Shown: positions 24,345 through 32,638 of the stretch, one piece after another
Numbering within the stretch: position 1 is the stretch's first letter
Layout of the letters: each line of letters begins with the position of its first letter
NCBI GenBank assembly: GCA_016210115.1
Contig: JACQUW010000337.1
Coordinates: 1-40,126, forward strand
DNA length: 40,126 nt
From: Deltaproteobacteria bacterium
Lineage (GTDB): Bacteria > Desulfobacterota > Binatia > UBA9968
Reading direction: 5' to 3'
Made by a program: the position numbers and the translations under genes
Notes under the pieces: generated by a model
Database searches by the model: none
Seen by the model: the letters and a program-made list of their open reading frames with translations, nothing else
What the model was told of the DNA's origin: nothing

Positions 24345-24751
24345 TCGTCGTCGATACATCTGCGCTCATTGCGATCCTCGACAAAGAGCCCGATGCCGCG
24401 GTATTCGCCGAGGCCATTGCCGAGGCGGACCCGCCGCTGATTTCTGCGGCTACCCTTCTCGAAGTGAACATTGTGATGCTCAATCGGCACGGAGTGAAAG
24501 CCGCGCGAATGGTCGAGCGGCTCCTGCAACAAGCCGGATTTCAGATCGAAAGTTTCACAGCCCAGCATGCCGAGATCGCGCGCGAAGCCTACGCTCGCTA
24601 CGGTAAGGACCAACAAAGCGCGGGCCTCAATTATGGCGATTGTTTTTCCTATGCGCTAGCAAAAGCAACCGGGCTGCCGTTATTGTTCAAGGGCCAAGAT
24701 TTTTCCAAGACCGACATCACACCTGTGGAGTTAAACAGTCAGGGTGGGTAG
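24341..24751 (+). CDS. vapC: VapC-family PIN-domain toxin
   Basis: This 136-residue PIN-domain ribonuclease starts [19 protein letters not shown] (Asp5 metal ligand). ISAATLLEVNIVM supplies Glu41, and GLNYGDCFSYALAKATGLPLLFKGQDFSKTDI provides the later Asp residues. The full length and all acidic ligands suggest an active toxin. Such VapCs cut tRNA or rRNA when the antitoxin is lost. Translation is coupled to vapB by a 4-base overlap. Confidence 0.9.
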   Translation: MIVVDTSALIAILDKEPDAAVFAEAIAEADPPLISAATLLEVNIVMLNRHGVKAARMVERLLQQAGFQIESFTAQHAEIAREAYARYGKDQQSAGLNYGDCFSYALAKATGLPLLFKGQDFSKTDITPVELNSQGG

Positions 24752-24831
24752 TTGATCAAGCTAAGTGGCCGCAACTTCAGAATTGTGGCGCCCAAAATCT
24801 GGTGGAAACGCTTGCCCGTTAAGGTCAAAAA

Positions 24832-24872
24832 AGTTTGTCCAGCTAGTCAACAGCGTCCCCCGGGTCCGCCCC
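24832..24872. repeat. Dispersed ~40-bp repeat, copy 1
   Basis: AGTTTGTCC, A, GCTAGTCAACAGCGTCCCC, then GGTCCGCCCC; copy 2 at 28258-28297 differs by a few bases. This copy runs into the 3' end of the DUF3368 gene on the opposite strand. No terminal structure or target duplication is obvious. Confidence 0.8.
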
Positions 24873-25311
24873 GATACATCCCTGACCGGCGAAGCGTTTC
24901 GAGCACGGGCCGCGCTTCGGGTATTACGCCCCTTTTTTTTGCGGTCAAAACGAGGCCTAGAGTTCCTCGCACGGGAATTCCATGGGTTGCTGCGCATCGG
25001 CGCGCGGCGAGATCATCGACGATAATTACTGTGCCCTGATTTTCGTATCCCCAGGCCAGCACTGAAGTTTCTCCCGCGCCAAGATCCCATGTCCGAATCG
25101 TCTCGGGGACTGGCGAAGGCTCGACTATGCGAAGCCACGTCGTTTTCTCAATCGCGCGAACAGTAGGATCGTCAGAGCTTCGCCGTTGAATCTCCTCGGC
25201 AACCGGTTTCGGTATGACAATTTCACTGCCTTCCAGTTGTAACAAGTCCAGCAATCCTGCCCGCGACAAGAAAATCAACGGCGATGCGTTGGTGGCAGGT
25301 CGCTCAGCCAC
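24847..25311 (-). CDS. DUF3368 PIN-like toxin, C-terminus altered by a repeat
   Basis: The protein has 154 residues beginning MAERPATNASPLIFLSRAGL, with IVIPKPVAEEIQRR, WDLGAGETSVLAWGYENQG, VIIVDDLAARRCAATHGIPV and GTLGLVLTAKKRGVIPEARP. This is the DUF3368 pattern, a PIN-fold nuclease family used as the toxin partner of UPF0175. The natural C-terminus after LETLRRSGM normally continues for about 20 residues; here it ends GGPGGRC, encoded by the dispersed repeat at 24832-24872. The acidic residues for catalysis (Asn-Ala-Ser-Pro start, Glu in GAGE, Asp-Asp) are kept, so activity is possible. It overlaps the UPF0175 gene by 8 bases. Confidence 0.82.
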   Translation of the reverse strand: MAERPATNASPLIFLSRAGLLDLLQLEGSEIVIPKPVAEEIQRRSSDDPTVRAIEKTTWLRIVEPSPVPETIRTWDLGAGETSVLAWGYENQGTVIIVDDLAARRCAATHGIPVRGTLGLVLTAKKRGVIPEARPVLETLRRSGMYRGGPGGRC

Positions 25312-25555
25312 GGTCGATCTCCCGCTTCAGATCATCGAAGTCCACGACGAAGGCGTTGGCCTTCTCGCTGGCCAAAGCAAGCAGAAAGTCTGTGCGATCC
25401 AGATCGGCGATGCGAGCTGCCTTTTCCTGGGAGATCTCGCCGCGCTCGTACCAATGTATCGCAGCCGCAAGCCGTAGTTCCCTCGCGAACTCTTCCGGGG
25501 AGCGGCGCAAAGCTGAGAAAACATCTTCAGGTAATTCGAGTGTGACTTTTTGCAT
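25304..25555 (-). CDS. UPF0175 antitoxin-like protein
   Basis: The protein has 83 residues from ATG 25555, which has TAGGAGT on the minus strand 7 bases upstream; a longer frame by 7 codons is less likely. VTLELPEDVFSALRRSPEEF, ELRLAAAIHWYERGEISQEK and AARIADLDRTDFLLALA are the UPF0175 hallmarks, including a helix-turn-helix-like segment. A VVDFDDLKREI tail is expected to contact the toxin. It precedes the DUF3368 gene in the same operon. Predicted role: antitoxin and autorepressor. Confidence 0.85.
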   Translation of the reverse strand: MQKVTLELPEDVFSALRRSPEEFARELRLAAAIHWYERGEISQEKAARIADLDRTDFLLALASEKANAFVVDFDDLKREIDRG

Positions 25556-25669
25556 ACGGACTCCTACCGCGACCATAGAGTTTTGCTATACGGGACTTTT
25601 CTGGCACATATTATCACTTTGGGCCTGAACTTACGACCGTAGTTCCGTGCGGCTCGGCGACTCTTTCAA

Positions 25670-26040
25670 GGCCGCACTGCGGGGCAATTTTGAATTATTG
25701 AACCTTTGAACTGCCGAAAGGCTTTGAATCGGCTTTCTCCGTAACGTATGGAACCACTGGAACCGGTTGAACGTTTGGAACCGGCCTCAGCCTTTACACC
25801 GTTGAACATTGAACCAGCCATTGCATCGGCGATTTGAACGTTTTGAACGGAGTGAAACGGTTGAACGTTTGGAACGATTGGAACTGAATTGTAGCATAAT
25901 AACGATTTAAACGGAGCTGGAAAATTCCGTCGGTCCTGAGTAGCGCGGAGCGCGTATCGAAGGAGGCCGTATCGAAGGGCTGTAACATTTGGAACCGGCC
26001 TAAGCCTTTACACCGTTGAACCTTGAACATTGAACTTTGA
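25670..26040. repeat. TTGAAC-rich degenerate repeat tract
   Basis: The words TTGAAC and TTGGAAC(CG) occur more than a dozen times in about 370 bp, often spaced by TTT or GTTT. A 41-47 bp segment is duplicated: TTTGGAACCGGCC, then AGCCTTTACACCGTTGAAC, at 25774-25814 and again at 25988-26034. It is not a CRISPR, because units are irregular and have no constant spacers. No gene is supported between 25556 and 26411. A similar but sparser tract lies at 28360-28495. Confidence 0.75.
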
Positions 26041-26235
26041 ACTGCCGTGGTGACAAGCTACGGGACGCGGGCGTCACGCAAATTAAAAGAGCCAACGATG
26101 GTCAGAATAAGTCCAGACTCAGGGCTGACCCCAAACGTTCTCGCAATTGTTAAAGATTGTAGTCATTGTTATGCCTGACCCCGGCTCCTCGCGGCGAGTG
26201 AGGTGCCAGACGTAGCCTGGCAAGAAATGGCGATT

Positions 26236-26369
26236 GGCGCGCGGCATCGGTTCTTCTTAGACCTCGCTTTTCGGCCTGAAAAAGTGAGATCTAAGCGCTT
26301 AGAAGATGCTTGTTACGCCATCTTACGGTGTTAAATCAAGAAGTTGCCGTGGTCCGACCCCAGCCCGTT
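26236..26369. repeat. 134-bp direct repeat, copy A, with long palindrome
   Basis: It matches 28505-28637 almost base for base (starting GGCGCGCGGCATCGGTTCT and ending CGACCCCAGCCCGTT). Inside, 26256-26295 is an imperfect hairpin with 17-base arms (CTTAGACCTCGCTTTT against AAAAGTGAGATCTAAG). The 3' 40 bases recur a third time at 29313-29356. Copies A and B flank the PIN pair and the REP-type transposase. Confidence 0.85.
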
Positions 26370-26411
26370 GCCCAGCTTATTTTCATGGGATGCTCCGTCA
26401 CGGCACCAAAG

Positions 26412-26624
26412 CTAAGGTGTCATTCTCGTCCGCTTGACCATGCGGTAAATCTCATCCAGAGACTTACCGCGCCAGAAACGCTTGATTTCTTTGACGGAGT
26501 CCCCTTCTCCACGTTCAAACGCGACAAGAAAACGGGTAGCTTTCGCGACGCCCATTTTTCTTACCAGAGTTTTCCATCCTTCCCGGATCAAAGCGTCTTC
26601 GACTTTCTCGGCGGGTTTACTCAT
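26412..26624 (-). CDS. Small putative antitoxin partner of the PIN protein
   Basis: This 70-residue protein, starting MSKPAEKVEDALIREGWKTL, continues GVAKATRFLVAFERGEGDS and KEIKRFWRGKSLDEIY. Proteins with this L-V-x-K-x-G-x-x-x-A-T-R-F-L pattern are often encoded beside PIN-domain genes, but I know no experimental role. I start it at ATG 26624, 2 bases past the PIN stop, with GGAGTGG upstream. The gene is second in the operon, after the toxin-like gene, the reverse of the vapBC order. Confidence 0.68.
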   Translation of the reverse strand: MSKPAEKVEDALIREGWKTLVRKMGVAKATRFLVAFERGEGDSVKEIKRFWRGKSLDEIYRMVKRTRMTP

Positions 26625-26626
26625 AA

Positions 26627-27100
26627 TTACCACTCCATGTTCGCGACGAAAACCGCGGGATTCATAACTTCCAATATACGGTGTTCAGTTCCAATATTAA
26701 CAGAAAGCGGCCTTGTCTTGAACCTTCTCGTGATGCCATCGTCGCAGGACAGAAAATATTGAGCCTTCCCCAGGGCGGCACTCGCGGCGTGGAGCGCATC
26801 ACGCGGCGCCAGCTTGAAATTTCGGATGATCTCATTTGCTACAGCCAAAGTTTCGCTTGTTGTACTCTGATAGCCCTGATGCAAACCAAGATAGATCGAC
26901 ACCTTGGCTCGCTTCGCCGCCAAGATAATCCTTTGGACCTCAAAGACGAGGATTTCGGAACTAATGAAAGCAGCCTCCTTCGCTTCTATCTTTTCCAGAA
27001 TGCGTTCAAAGGCCTCGGTCTCCCTGCGAATCCTTCGGACCATCTGATCATCGAAAGGGCGGCAAAGTACGTTAGTATCGAAATATAGAACGATCGCCAC
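26627..27100 (-). CDS. PIN-domain protein (VapC-like)
   Basis: The 157-residue protein begins AIVLYFDTNVLCRPFDDQ (Asp metal ligand) from a GTG with AAGGA about 9 bases upstream. ISSEILVFEVQRI provides the Glu, LAPRDALHAASAALGKAQYF the central Asp, and LSCDDGITRRF the final Asp pair. It is slightly longer than classical VapC and belongs to the PIN group paired with the small protein encoded directly downstream. A ribonuclease toxin role is inferred. Confidence 0.83.
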   Translation of the reverse strand: MAIVLYFDTNVLCRPFDDQMVRRIRRETEAFERILEKIEAKEAAFISSEILVFEVQRIILAAKRAKVSIYLGLHQGYQSTTSETLAVANEIIRNFKLAPRDALHAASAALGKAQYFLSCDDGITRRFKTRPLSVNIGTEHRILEVMNPAVFVANMEW

Positions 27101-27257
27101 GCAGTAGTTCCTTAGCCCCTTGATATCACAAGAAGGCGGTCTTTAGGCAGTCTTTGGAGGGCATCGCCGTGTGGAGCCCGGAGCGCACGGCTGATGAGTC
27201 GCCCACTCTGCTCCGAGTACTTCGCGAGGCCAAGCCGGGTCAGGCTTTCGTGTTGAA

Positions 27258-28193
27258 TTATTGTTCGAGTCGTTTTGCCAGCAGATTCTCAATTTTGTGA
27301 TCGCGGTCCGCGGCATAGGCAACGTACAGCCGGCTGATGATCGAAGGATCGCGATGCAAACGGCGTGCGATCTCCTTGACGCTTAACCCTCCCCACTCGC
27401 GCGCCAGATACACCAACATCGAACGGCCCCTTATGAGCCGTCTTTGCCGCCCGACCGCAACCAGCTCCTTTTCTTTCACACCGAACGATTCAGCCGTCCA
27501 GTGCAGCAAATTAGCGAAAGTCGATCTTGGCCCCGGCACTGCAATTTTTCGCTCCGTGCGAATCCGCTCATCAATCTCTTCAACGAACCGCTCGTCGCCC
27601 AATATTCTCTGATCCCAGACTTCGTAATAATCCGGCTGGTGACCGAGCCCCTTGCCTTCGGCCATAAATCGCAAATACGCCCGGCGCGCCTGGCTGACCG
27701 AGTTCGCCAATTCCCCCAGGACCACCGAAGTTTCGATTTTAACCTCCGCCGCCTGTCCCAAGTACGCTCCATGACTGCTCCACCGATATTGCAACGCATC
27801 TATCGGCGAGCGCATCCGCCCGGGATTGAGGTGTATATAACGCACCAGTTCGAGCAAATACGCCTGGCGGTCACACAAAATTGCTTTATACCGGCCCTGA
27901 AATAGATGCCCTACTTTCGTATACTTCCGGTTGAAGTATCCGGTATACGCCAGTTGCAGCCCTTGCATGATCTTCGACAGCCCAGCCTTCGCCGTTTCCA
28001 CCAGCAAGTGCACGTGATTGCTCATCAGAACGTATGCATAGACAGTAAAACCGAATCGCTGCCGATAGTGCTCCAGCCGCTCCAAATAAAACTTCCGGTC
28101 CCCATCACTACGAAAAATGACTTGGCGCTGATTGCCCCGGCAGATCACATGATAGAATGCTCCAGGATATTCCACTCTCGGTTTCCGCGCCAT
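27258..28193 (-). CDS. REP-associated tyrosine transposase (RAYT) with DnaA-like C-terminus
   Basis: This 311-residue Y1/IS200-like transposase starts MARKPRVEYPGAFYHVICRG and has the HUH motif MSNHVHLLVE (His60/His62) and the catalytic-Tyr region LQLAYTGYFNRK, then KVGHLFQGRYKAIL and LVRYIHLNPGR. The C-terminal part (about 240-311) has GRSMLVYLAREWGGLSVKEI and RDPSIISRLY, like the DnaA domain IV helix-turn-helix fused to some RAYTs. RAYTs act on short palindromic REP elements rather than on their own ends. Here palindrome-bearing direct repeats lie on both sides, and they are the natural substrate candidates. The gene is intact. Confidence 0.9.
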   Translation of the reverse strand: MARKPRVEYPGAFYHVICRGNQRQVIFRSDGDRKFYLERLEHYRQRFGFTVYAYVLMSNHVHLLVETAKAGLSKIMQGLQLAYTGYFNRKYTKVGHLFQGRYKAILCDRQAYLLELVRYIHLNPGRMRSPIDALQYRWSSHGAYLGQAAEVKIETSVVLGELANSVSQARRAYLRFMAEGKGLGHQPDYYEVWDQRILGDERFVEEIDERIRTERKIAVPGPRSTFANLLHWTAESFGVKEKELVAVGRQRRLIRGRSMLVYLAREWGGLSVKEIARRLHRDPSIISRLYVAYAADRDHKIENLLAKRLEQ

Positions 28194-28257
28194 CGCGTGT
28201 TTCTATTACAGCTCCTAAAATAAGTCAATACGAAAGCCTGACCCCAGCCGCCCCCGC

Positions 28258-28297
28258 AGTTTGTCCGGCTAGTCAACAGCGTCCCCAGGTCCGCCCC
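28258..28297. repeat. Dispersed ~40-bp repeat, copy 2
   Basis: AGTTTGTCCGGCTAGTCAAC, AGCGTCCCC, AGGTCCGCCCC, matching 24832-24872 with three or so differences. It follows a CCTGACCCCAGCC word and sits 65 bases upstream of the RAYT start. Confidence 0.78.
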
Positions 28298-28359
28298 AAA
28301 AGGGAATGCACGTAAAAAGCGTCGATTGCGCGCAAACTTCTAACGGGATCTGGTCTGAC

Positions 28360-28495
28360 GGCTTGAACGGAGCGCAGCGATTGAACCCTTCGATAAACTC
28401 AGGACAGGCTCTTGGAACAGCTTGAACGCATCAGCGTCCGTCCTTGAACGAGCGGTTTTCCGATTAACGTCTTGAACGGTTTGAACAGGTTTAGT
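28360..28495. repeat. Second TTGAAC-rich tract
   Basis: TTGAAC or TTGGAAC recur about seven times (for example CTTGAACGGAGCGCAGCG, CAGCTTGAACGCATC, GTCTTGAACGGTTTGAACAG). It lies in the gap between the RAYT gene and repeat copy B. No gene is seen in 28194-28504. Confidence 0.6.
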
Positions 28496-28504
28496 TATCT
28501 TCTG

Positions 28505-28637
28505 GGCGCGCGGCATCGGTTCTCCTTAGACCTCGCTTTTTGGCCTGAAAAAGTGAGCTCTAAGCGCTCAGAAGATGCCTTTTATGCTGCCTTACGTTGT
28601 TAAATCAAGCAGTTGCCGTGGGCGACCCCAGCCCGTT
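28505..28637. repeat. 134-bp direct repeat, copy B
   Basis: This is the second copy of the 26236-26369 repeat in the same orientation. Its palindrome (28525-28564) is cleaner: CTTAGA-C-CTC-G-CTTTTT against AAAAAG-T-GAG-C-TCTAAG. It abuts the IS1634-type transposase fragment. Confidence 0.85.
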
Positions 28638-28639
28638 CT

Positions 28640-29188
28640 GGCACTGCTGCAGCCGGCATCTTGGCACGCCATCATGGCTATCGCTACTACGATTGGAAAC
28701 TCAAAGATGGACAGTTTGACTACTACTTTGAGCATCCGGTGAACTTCAAACAAGAACAGGCGTTGGAAGGCAAATACTTGATTCAGACTGAGGAGCCCGA
28801 TCTTTCGGCTGTTAAAGCGGTAGAAATTTATAAAGAGCTCAGCGAAGTGGAGCGCGCGTTTGCCGAGCTTAAGGATGTGATTGAGATGCGCCCCATTTAT
28901 CACCACAAGGACGATCGAGTCAAAGCGCACATTTTCATTGCCTCACTGGCATTCCTGCTCGACCGGGCGTTGGAGAAAAAGCTAAAGTCGGCAGGGCTCG
29001 ACTTTAGCTCTAAGGAAGCATGGCAGATTCTGAAGACCGTGCGGGTGGTAGAAATCGAGCTTGGTGATGGCGAACAGAAGCGTTCGGTGACTCACGGCAC
29101 GGCGCGGGCCGAGCGGATACTGCGCGCGCTCGGAATCAAGAATCTCGATCCGAACCAGTCGGCAAAGACCGGAAAGAAGGCCGCATAG
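28640..29188 (+). pseudogene. IS1634-type transposase, C-terminal fragment
   Basis: About 180 codons remain of a DDE transposase of the IS1634 (IS4 superfamily) group. Landmarks are GYRYYDWKLKDGQFDYYFEH, KYLIQTEEPDLSAVKAVEIY, the catalytic-Glu region ELSEVERAFAELKDVIEMRP and IYHHKDDRVKAHIFIASLAF. The first two thirds, with the two catalytic Asp residues, are missing; the frame begins directly at the end of repeat B. The stop is natural. It marks an old insertion next to the defence operon. Confidence 0.82.
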
Positions 29189-29312
29189 TGACACGTACCA
29201 AAAGCATGCTCTTTATTTTCACTAACTTACCAACCTGACCCGCAAACATGGGCTAGCTGTGCGCCCCCACCATACGCAAGTCCATATAAATGTTTCGTTA
29301 ACAGCGTCACAT

Positions 29313-29356
29313 TGTTAATGAAGGAGTTGCCGCGGTTCCCGACCCCAAGCCCGCTC
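29313..29356. repeat. Partial third copy of the direct-repeat end
   Basis: TGTTAATGAAGGAGTTGCCG, CGGTTCCCGACCCCAAGCCCG matches the last 40 bases of copies A and B (26329-26369 and 28598-28637). It lies on the far side of the IS1634 fragment and 28 bases from the end of the Res gene. Confidence 0.6.
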
Positions 29357-29383
29357 GTCGGTGATGACAGAAAACGTACTTCC

Positions 29384-32300
29384 CTAAGGACCGCTCGCGC
29401 TGCTTTGCAGCATCGTTCCGATATACGTGTCCTTGTCTTCATCCTGAAACAGGATGTGTCGCTTGAGCATCTCCGGCTTCTCAATCCCCCACTGCTTCCG
29501 CATCACGTGCGACGGCGTGTTGGACACGATGTACGAGTCCAGAGTGACGGCAGGATCCCCAAGTCGCTGCTCGATCTCTTTGACTGTCTCGCAAAACCCG
29601 ACCTTTGGATCCGTGAGCCCTATGTTCCGGATACCCTTTGGGTCCACGAACGCCACGCGCTGCTTCGCAGGTTCGAGCTGCCACACGATGAAGTCGGGAT
29701 GAAAGTTGCCGGCCTCGAAGAACCCCACGCCGCGTCCCTTGCTCTGGTTGCGCAATAGATAGAGCTCCCGGCCGGCGAAGAAGTCCGGGTGTCTATCATG
29801 AAACTCCTTCAGGTCCTCCACGAACCGCCGCTCCCCCTTGTTGAGTGGCGCGGGCGATATCTCCACCGCACCGCCGTTTAGGAAGAGCAGCGGCTGATAA
29901 ACGTGGCTGGCGAACCAGATGGCCTTGAGGCCGCGGAACTCTAAGTGTTTGAGCTCGCCCTTCTCGATCGCCGCCTTCAGTTCCTTCAGCTTCTCCACGA
30001 TTTCCGCTTCCGACTGCTCGATCAGAATCCTGTAGCCATACTCCGGACCCGTCTCGCGCGCCACCGCGGGAAAGTTCGCGTCGTCGGGCGCAAGGTCCAC
30101 GTATTCGAGGTGCGGCAGCTCCCACTCCCGCTTCCGGAAGGCGTAGTACCGCTCCGTGTACTTCTTCAGGAGCGCGAGCGCGATCTCCTGCCAGAGCCGT
30201 ACCTTCTCGAACGTATCGAACGCCAGCTCAGATTCGGGAATCAGCAGCCGGTACCACGTGCCGTCCGCCAGCAGGTCGCGGATGCCCGCCCTCGTCAGGT
30301 TCAGGTTGTACCAACCGCGCTCGGCCTTGAAGCGCTCCAGGTCGAAATAGAGCCGGTCCACGTCGAGGAAAGCGATGTGGCGCTGCGAGAACCGGGTCTG
30401 GTTGGGCGCGCCATCGTCCTCGCCGCCGGAGATCCCGGCCGATTTCATCGCCTGGATCTTGGGATACCAGTTCAGCACCACCTGGTTCTTCTGGAGATAC
30501 TGGGTGCGCTCCTCCCGGGCCGGGTTCGGCGGCTGCACGGTCGGGATGGGGCCGAGTCTGCGAAATGCGTCCCCGAACTCGGTGCTGACCCCGTTGATCT
30601 GTTTCTTGAGCCGCACGGTCTTCAGCGACCGCTCGGTCACGTCGAGCGTCACGATCGGCAGGAAGAACTCGATGCGCTCGTCGTTGGCCGGCAGTCCTTC
30701 TTCTTCGAGGAAGTCGCGGAACTGCGCCATGTAATCGGCGCGGATTCCGAAGATGTGCAGTGTTTCCAGCGTCTCAACGTGCTTCGGCCGGTCGAGACCC
30801 TCGGGCAGCGTGGCGCGCGCACTCCGCTTGAGGCTCATGCCATATCCTTTGAGCCGCACCCCGCGGCCGAAGAGCTGGATGATCTGCGCGCCTTCGCCGC
30901 GGCCCACGTTCATCAGGCCCATCGTGCTGACGCGCCAGCTGCTCCACCCCTCGGTGAACTTCTTCGAACCGATGAGCACGTTTACGGTCGAATCCGGCCG
31001 GTCCAGCTCTTGGAACAGCGAGCCCGAGAACTCCCGCTCGGCAACGTTCAGCCCCTTCTCCTCACAAAGCTTGACGAGCTTCGCGTCGTCGCCCACGTTG
31101 ATTATCCCGAAGGGCTCGTTCTCGCCCACGCGCAGTGCCACTTCACCCGTCGCGCCCTTGAGGTTCTCGACGTGCAGCGCGCCGCCGGCCGGAGCGTTGA
31201 ACAGCGTCGCCAAGGTCTCGTCGAAGATCTGCGCCGGCGTGAGCCCGCTGGTGTTGAGATAGGCGAACCGGCCTGCGAACAGGTTCTTGCCGCTTGAGGT
31301 CACGAGCCCTTCGTGCAGCACTCGCCTGATACGCTCGATACTGTCGGGCCGGTTCGTCACGTAGCCGGCGAGGAAGCGCAGGATCTCCACGATGTCCGAC
31401 GCTTCCCGCGTGCCCAGCGTGGCGGTTACGCTCCCGCCCACGAAGATCCACAAGGGCCGCTCGATGTTGAACGGCCGGAACGTCGCCTCGCGCTCGCGGT
31501 AGAGCCGCTGCTGCTGGAAGAACGCGAGCAGGCAGGCCGTGAGGTAGCTCTTGAGCCACTCGGCGTCGGAATCGTCCTCCAGGTTGAGGATCTGGTAGTC
31601 CTTGCCGAAGCCGTCGCCGTAGAACCAGCGGTACGAGTAGTCGAACAGCGTGCTGCGCGCGTACAGATTCGTGAGCCCCGGGTTGCCCTTCACCGCCTGG
31701 CCGAAGGTGGCGGAGTACTCGAAGGAGAACCCCTTCTCGCAGAGCGCGTTGCGATACTTCATCCAGGTGCCGTCGCCGCCGGCCGACGCGCCGCGGTGGC
31801 CTTCGTCCACGAGCACGAGGTTGTTCCCCTCGAACGCGTCCACGGCTACGGTCTTCTCGCCCATCTCCTCCTTGAGCTTCGTGACCTCCAGGATCTCGAC
31901 CGCCCGCCCTGCGAAGAGGCCCCATCCGTCCTTGTTGAAGATCTCGGCCTCGATGCCGGCCTTCTCGAACTCGGTCAGGTGCTGCTGCGAGAGTCCTTCG
32001 TTGGGCGTGAGCAGGATGATGCGGTTGAGGTCGCGCGCGCGGCCGTGCGTCTCCAGGAACCGGCGATACTGAAGGATGTGCGCGTGCATCAGCAGCGTCT
32101 TGCCGCTCCCCGTGGCCATCCAGAAGGCAATCTTGTTGAGCTGCGGCCAGGCATCCGCCGATTCATCGAGCGGCGCGATGCGGTCAGCTTCATCCAGCCC
32201 ATCGTTTAGCGCTGCGATGCGCGCGTCCAGCGCAGCGAGGAGCGTGCGCGAATCGCGGAAGTAGCCGTCGAGGTAGATCTCGGTGAACAGGAGCGCCAGG

Positions 32301-32638
32301 TACTGGAAATACTTCCAGACGATGGGCGGCTCGCCGCGCGTGATCCGCCGCTCGTTCAGCCGCTGGGTCACCGACACGATCGCCTGATCGTGTTCGAGCA
32401 GCACCTCGTCCGGCAGTTCGGGGCGCTTTTCCGCCGGCAGGTGCAGGCAGAGCGCGTGATGGAAGCGGTGGACGTTGTTCTCGTCCATCCCTTCCAACGA
32501 CTCATCGCGCAGATGCTCGGCGAGTTGCTCGAAGCGCTCCACGCCGAAGAGGCCGAGGAGCCACTGGTGGAGGACGAGCTTCCGGTTGAAGGGGAGCAGG
32601 GGACGGTTGTTGTTGCGGCGGCGGCGCGGTGGCGTCAC
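29384..32638 (-). CDS. Type III-like restriction subunit Res (helicase-nuclease)
   Basis: The protein has 1084 residues from a GTG at 32638 that overlaps the methyltransferase stop (GTGA); the frame runs 95 codons further upstream, but that part is the wrong frame of the methyltransferase. SF2 helicase motifs are [15 protein letters not shown] (motif I, 175-181), LVDEGHRG (motif II, DEGH 278-281), [10 protein letters not shown] and [13 protein letters not shown] (motifs V-VI). Near the C-terminus HPDFIVWQ (Pro-Asp 981-982) and VAFVDPKG (Asp999, Lys1001) form a PD-(D/E)xK nuclease site, as in EcoP1I/EcoP15I Res. It should translocate on DNA and cut together with the Mod-like protein. All motifs look intact. 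Confidence 0.9.
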   Translation of the reverse strand: MTPPRRRRNNNRPLLPFNRKLVLHQWLLGLFGVERFEQLAEHLRDESLEGMDENNVHRFHHALCLHLPAEKRPELPDEVLLEHDQAIVSVTQRLNERRITRGEPPIVWKYFQYLALLFTEIYLDGYFRDSRTLLAALDARIAALNDGLDEADRIAPLDESADAWPQLNKIAFWMATGSGKTLLMHAHILQYRRFLETHGRARDLNRIILLTPNEGLSQQHLTEFEKAGIEAEIFNKDGWGLFAGRAVEILEVTKLKEEMGEKTVAVDAFEGNNLVLVDEGHRGASAGGDGTWMKYRNALCEKGFSFEYSATFGQAVKGNPGLTNLYARSTLFDYSYRWFYGDGFGKDYQILNLEDDSDAEWLKSYLTACLLAFFQQQRLYREREATFRPFNIERPLWIFVGGSVTATLGTREASDIVEILRFLAGYVTNRPDSIERIRRVLHEGLVTSSGKNLFAGRFAYLNTSGLTPAQIFDETLATLFNAPAGGALHVENLKGATGEVALRVGENEPFGIINVGDDAKLVKLCEEKGLNVAEREFSGSLFQELDRPDSTVNVLIGSKKFTEGWSSWRVSTMGLMNVGRGEGAQIIQLFGRGVRLKGYGMSLKRSARATLPEGLDRPKHVETLETLHIFGIRADYMAQFRDFLEEEGLPANDERIEFFLPIVTLDVTERSLKTVRLKKQINGVSTEFGDAFRRLGPIPTVQPPNPAREERTQYLQKNQVVLNWYPKIQAMKSAGISGGEDDGAPNQTRFSQRHIAFLDVDRLYFDLERFKAERGWYNLNLTRAGIRDLLADGTWYRLLIPESELAFDTFEKVRLWQEIALALLKKYTERYYAFRKREWELPHLEYVDLAPDDANFPAVARETGPEYGYRILIEQSEAEIVEKLKELKAAIEKGELKHLEFRGLKAIWFASHVYQPLLFLNGGAVEISPAPLNKGERRFVEDLKEFHDRHPDFFAGRELYLLRNQSKGRGVGFFEAGNFHPDFIVWQLEPAKQRVAFVDPKGIRNIGLTDPKVGFCETVKEIEQRLGDPAVTLDSYIVSNTPSHVMRKQWGIEKPEMLKRHILFQDEDKDTYIGTMLQSSASGP

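Noticed and set aside
25670-26040. Possible CRISPR array in the TTGAAC tract
   Set aside because: Units differ in length and sequence, and there are no unique spacers of constant size or cas genes.
29945-31297. 450-codon plus-strand frame opposite the Res gene
   Set aside because: It lies wholly antisense to a gene with clear helicase motifs, and its product is a low-quality Leu/Arg/Val-rich sequence without motifs.
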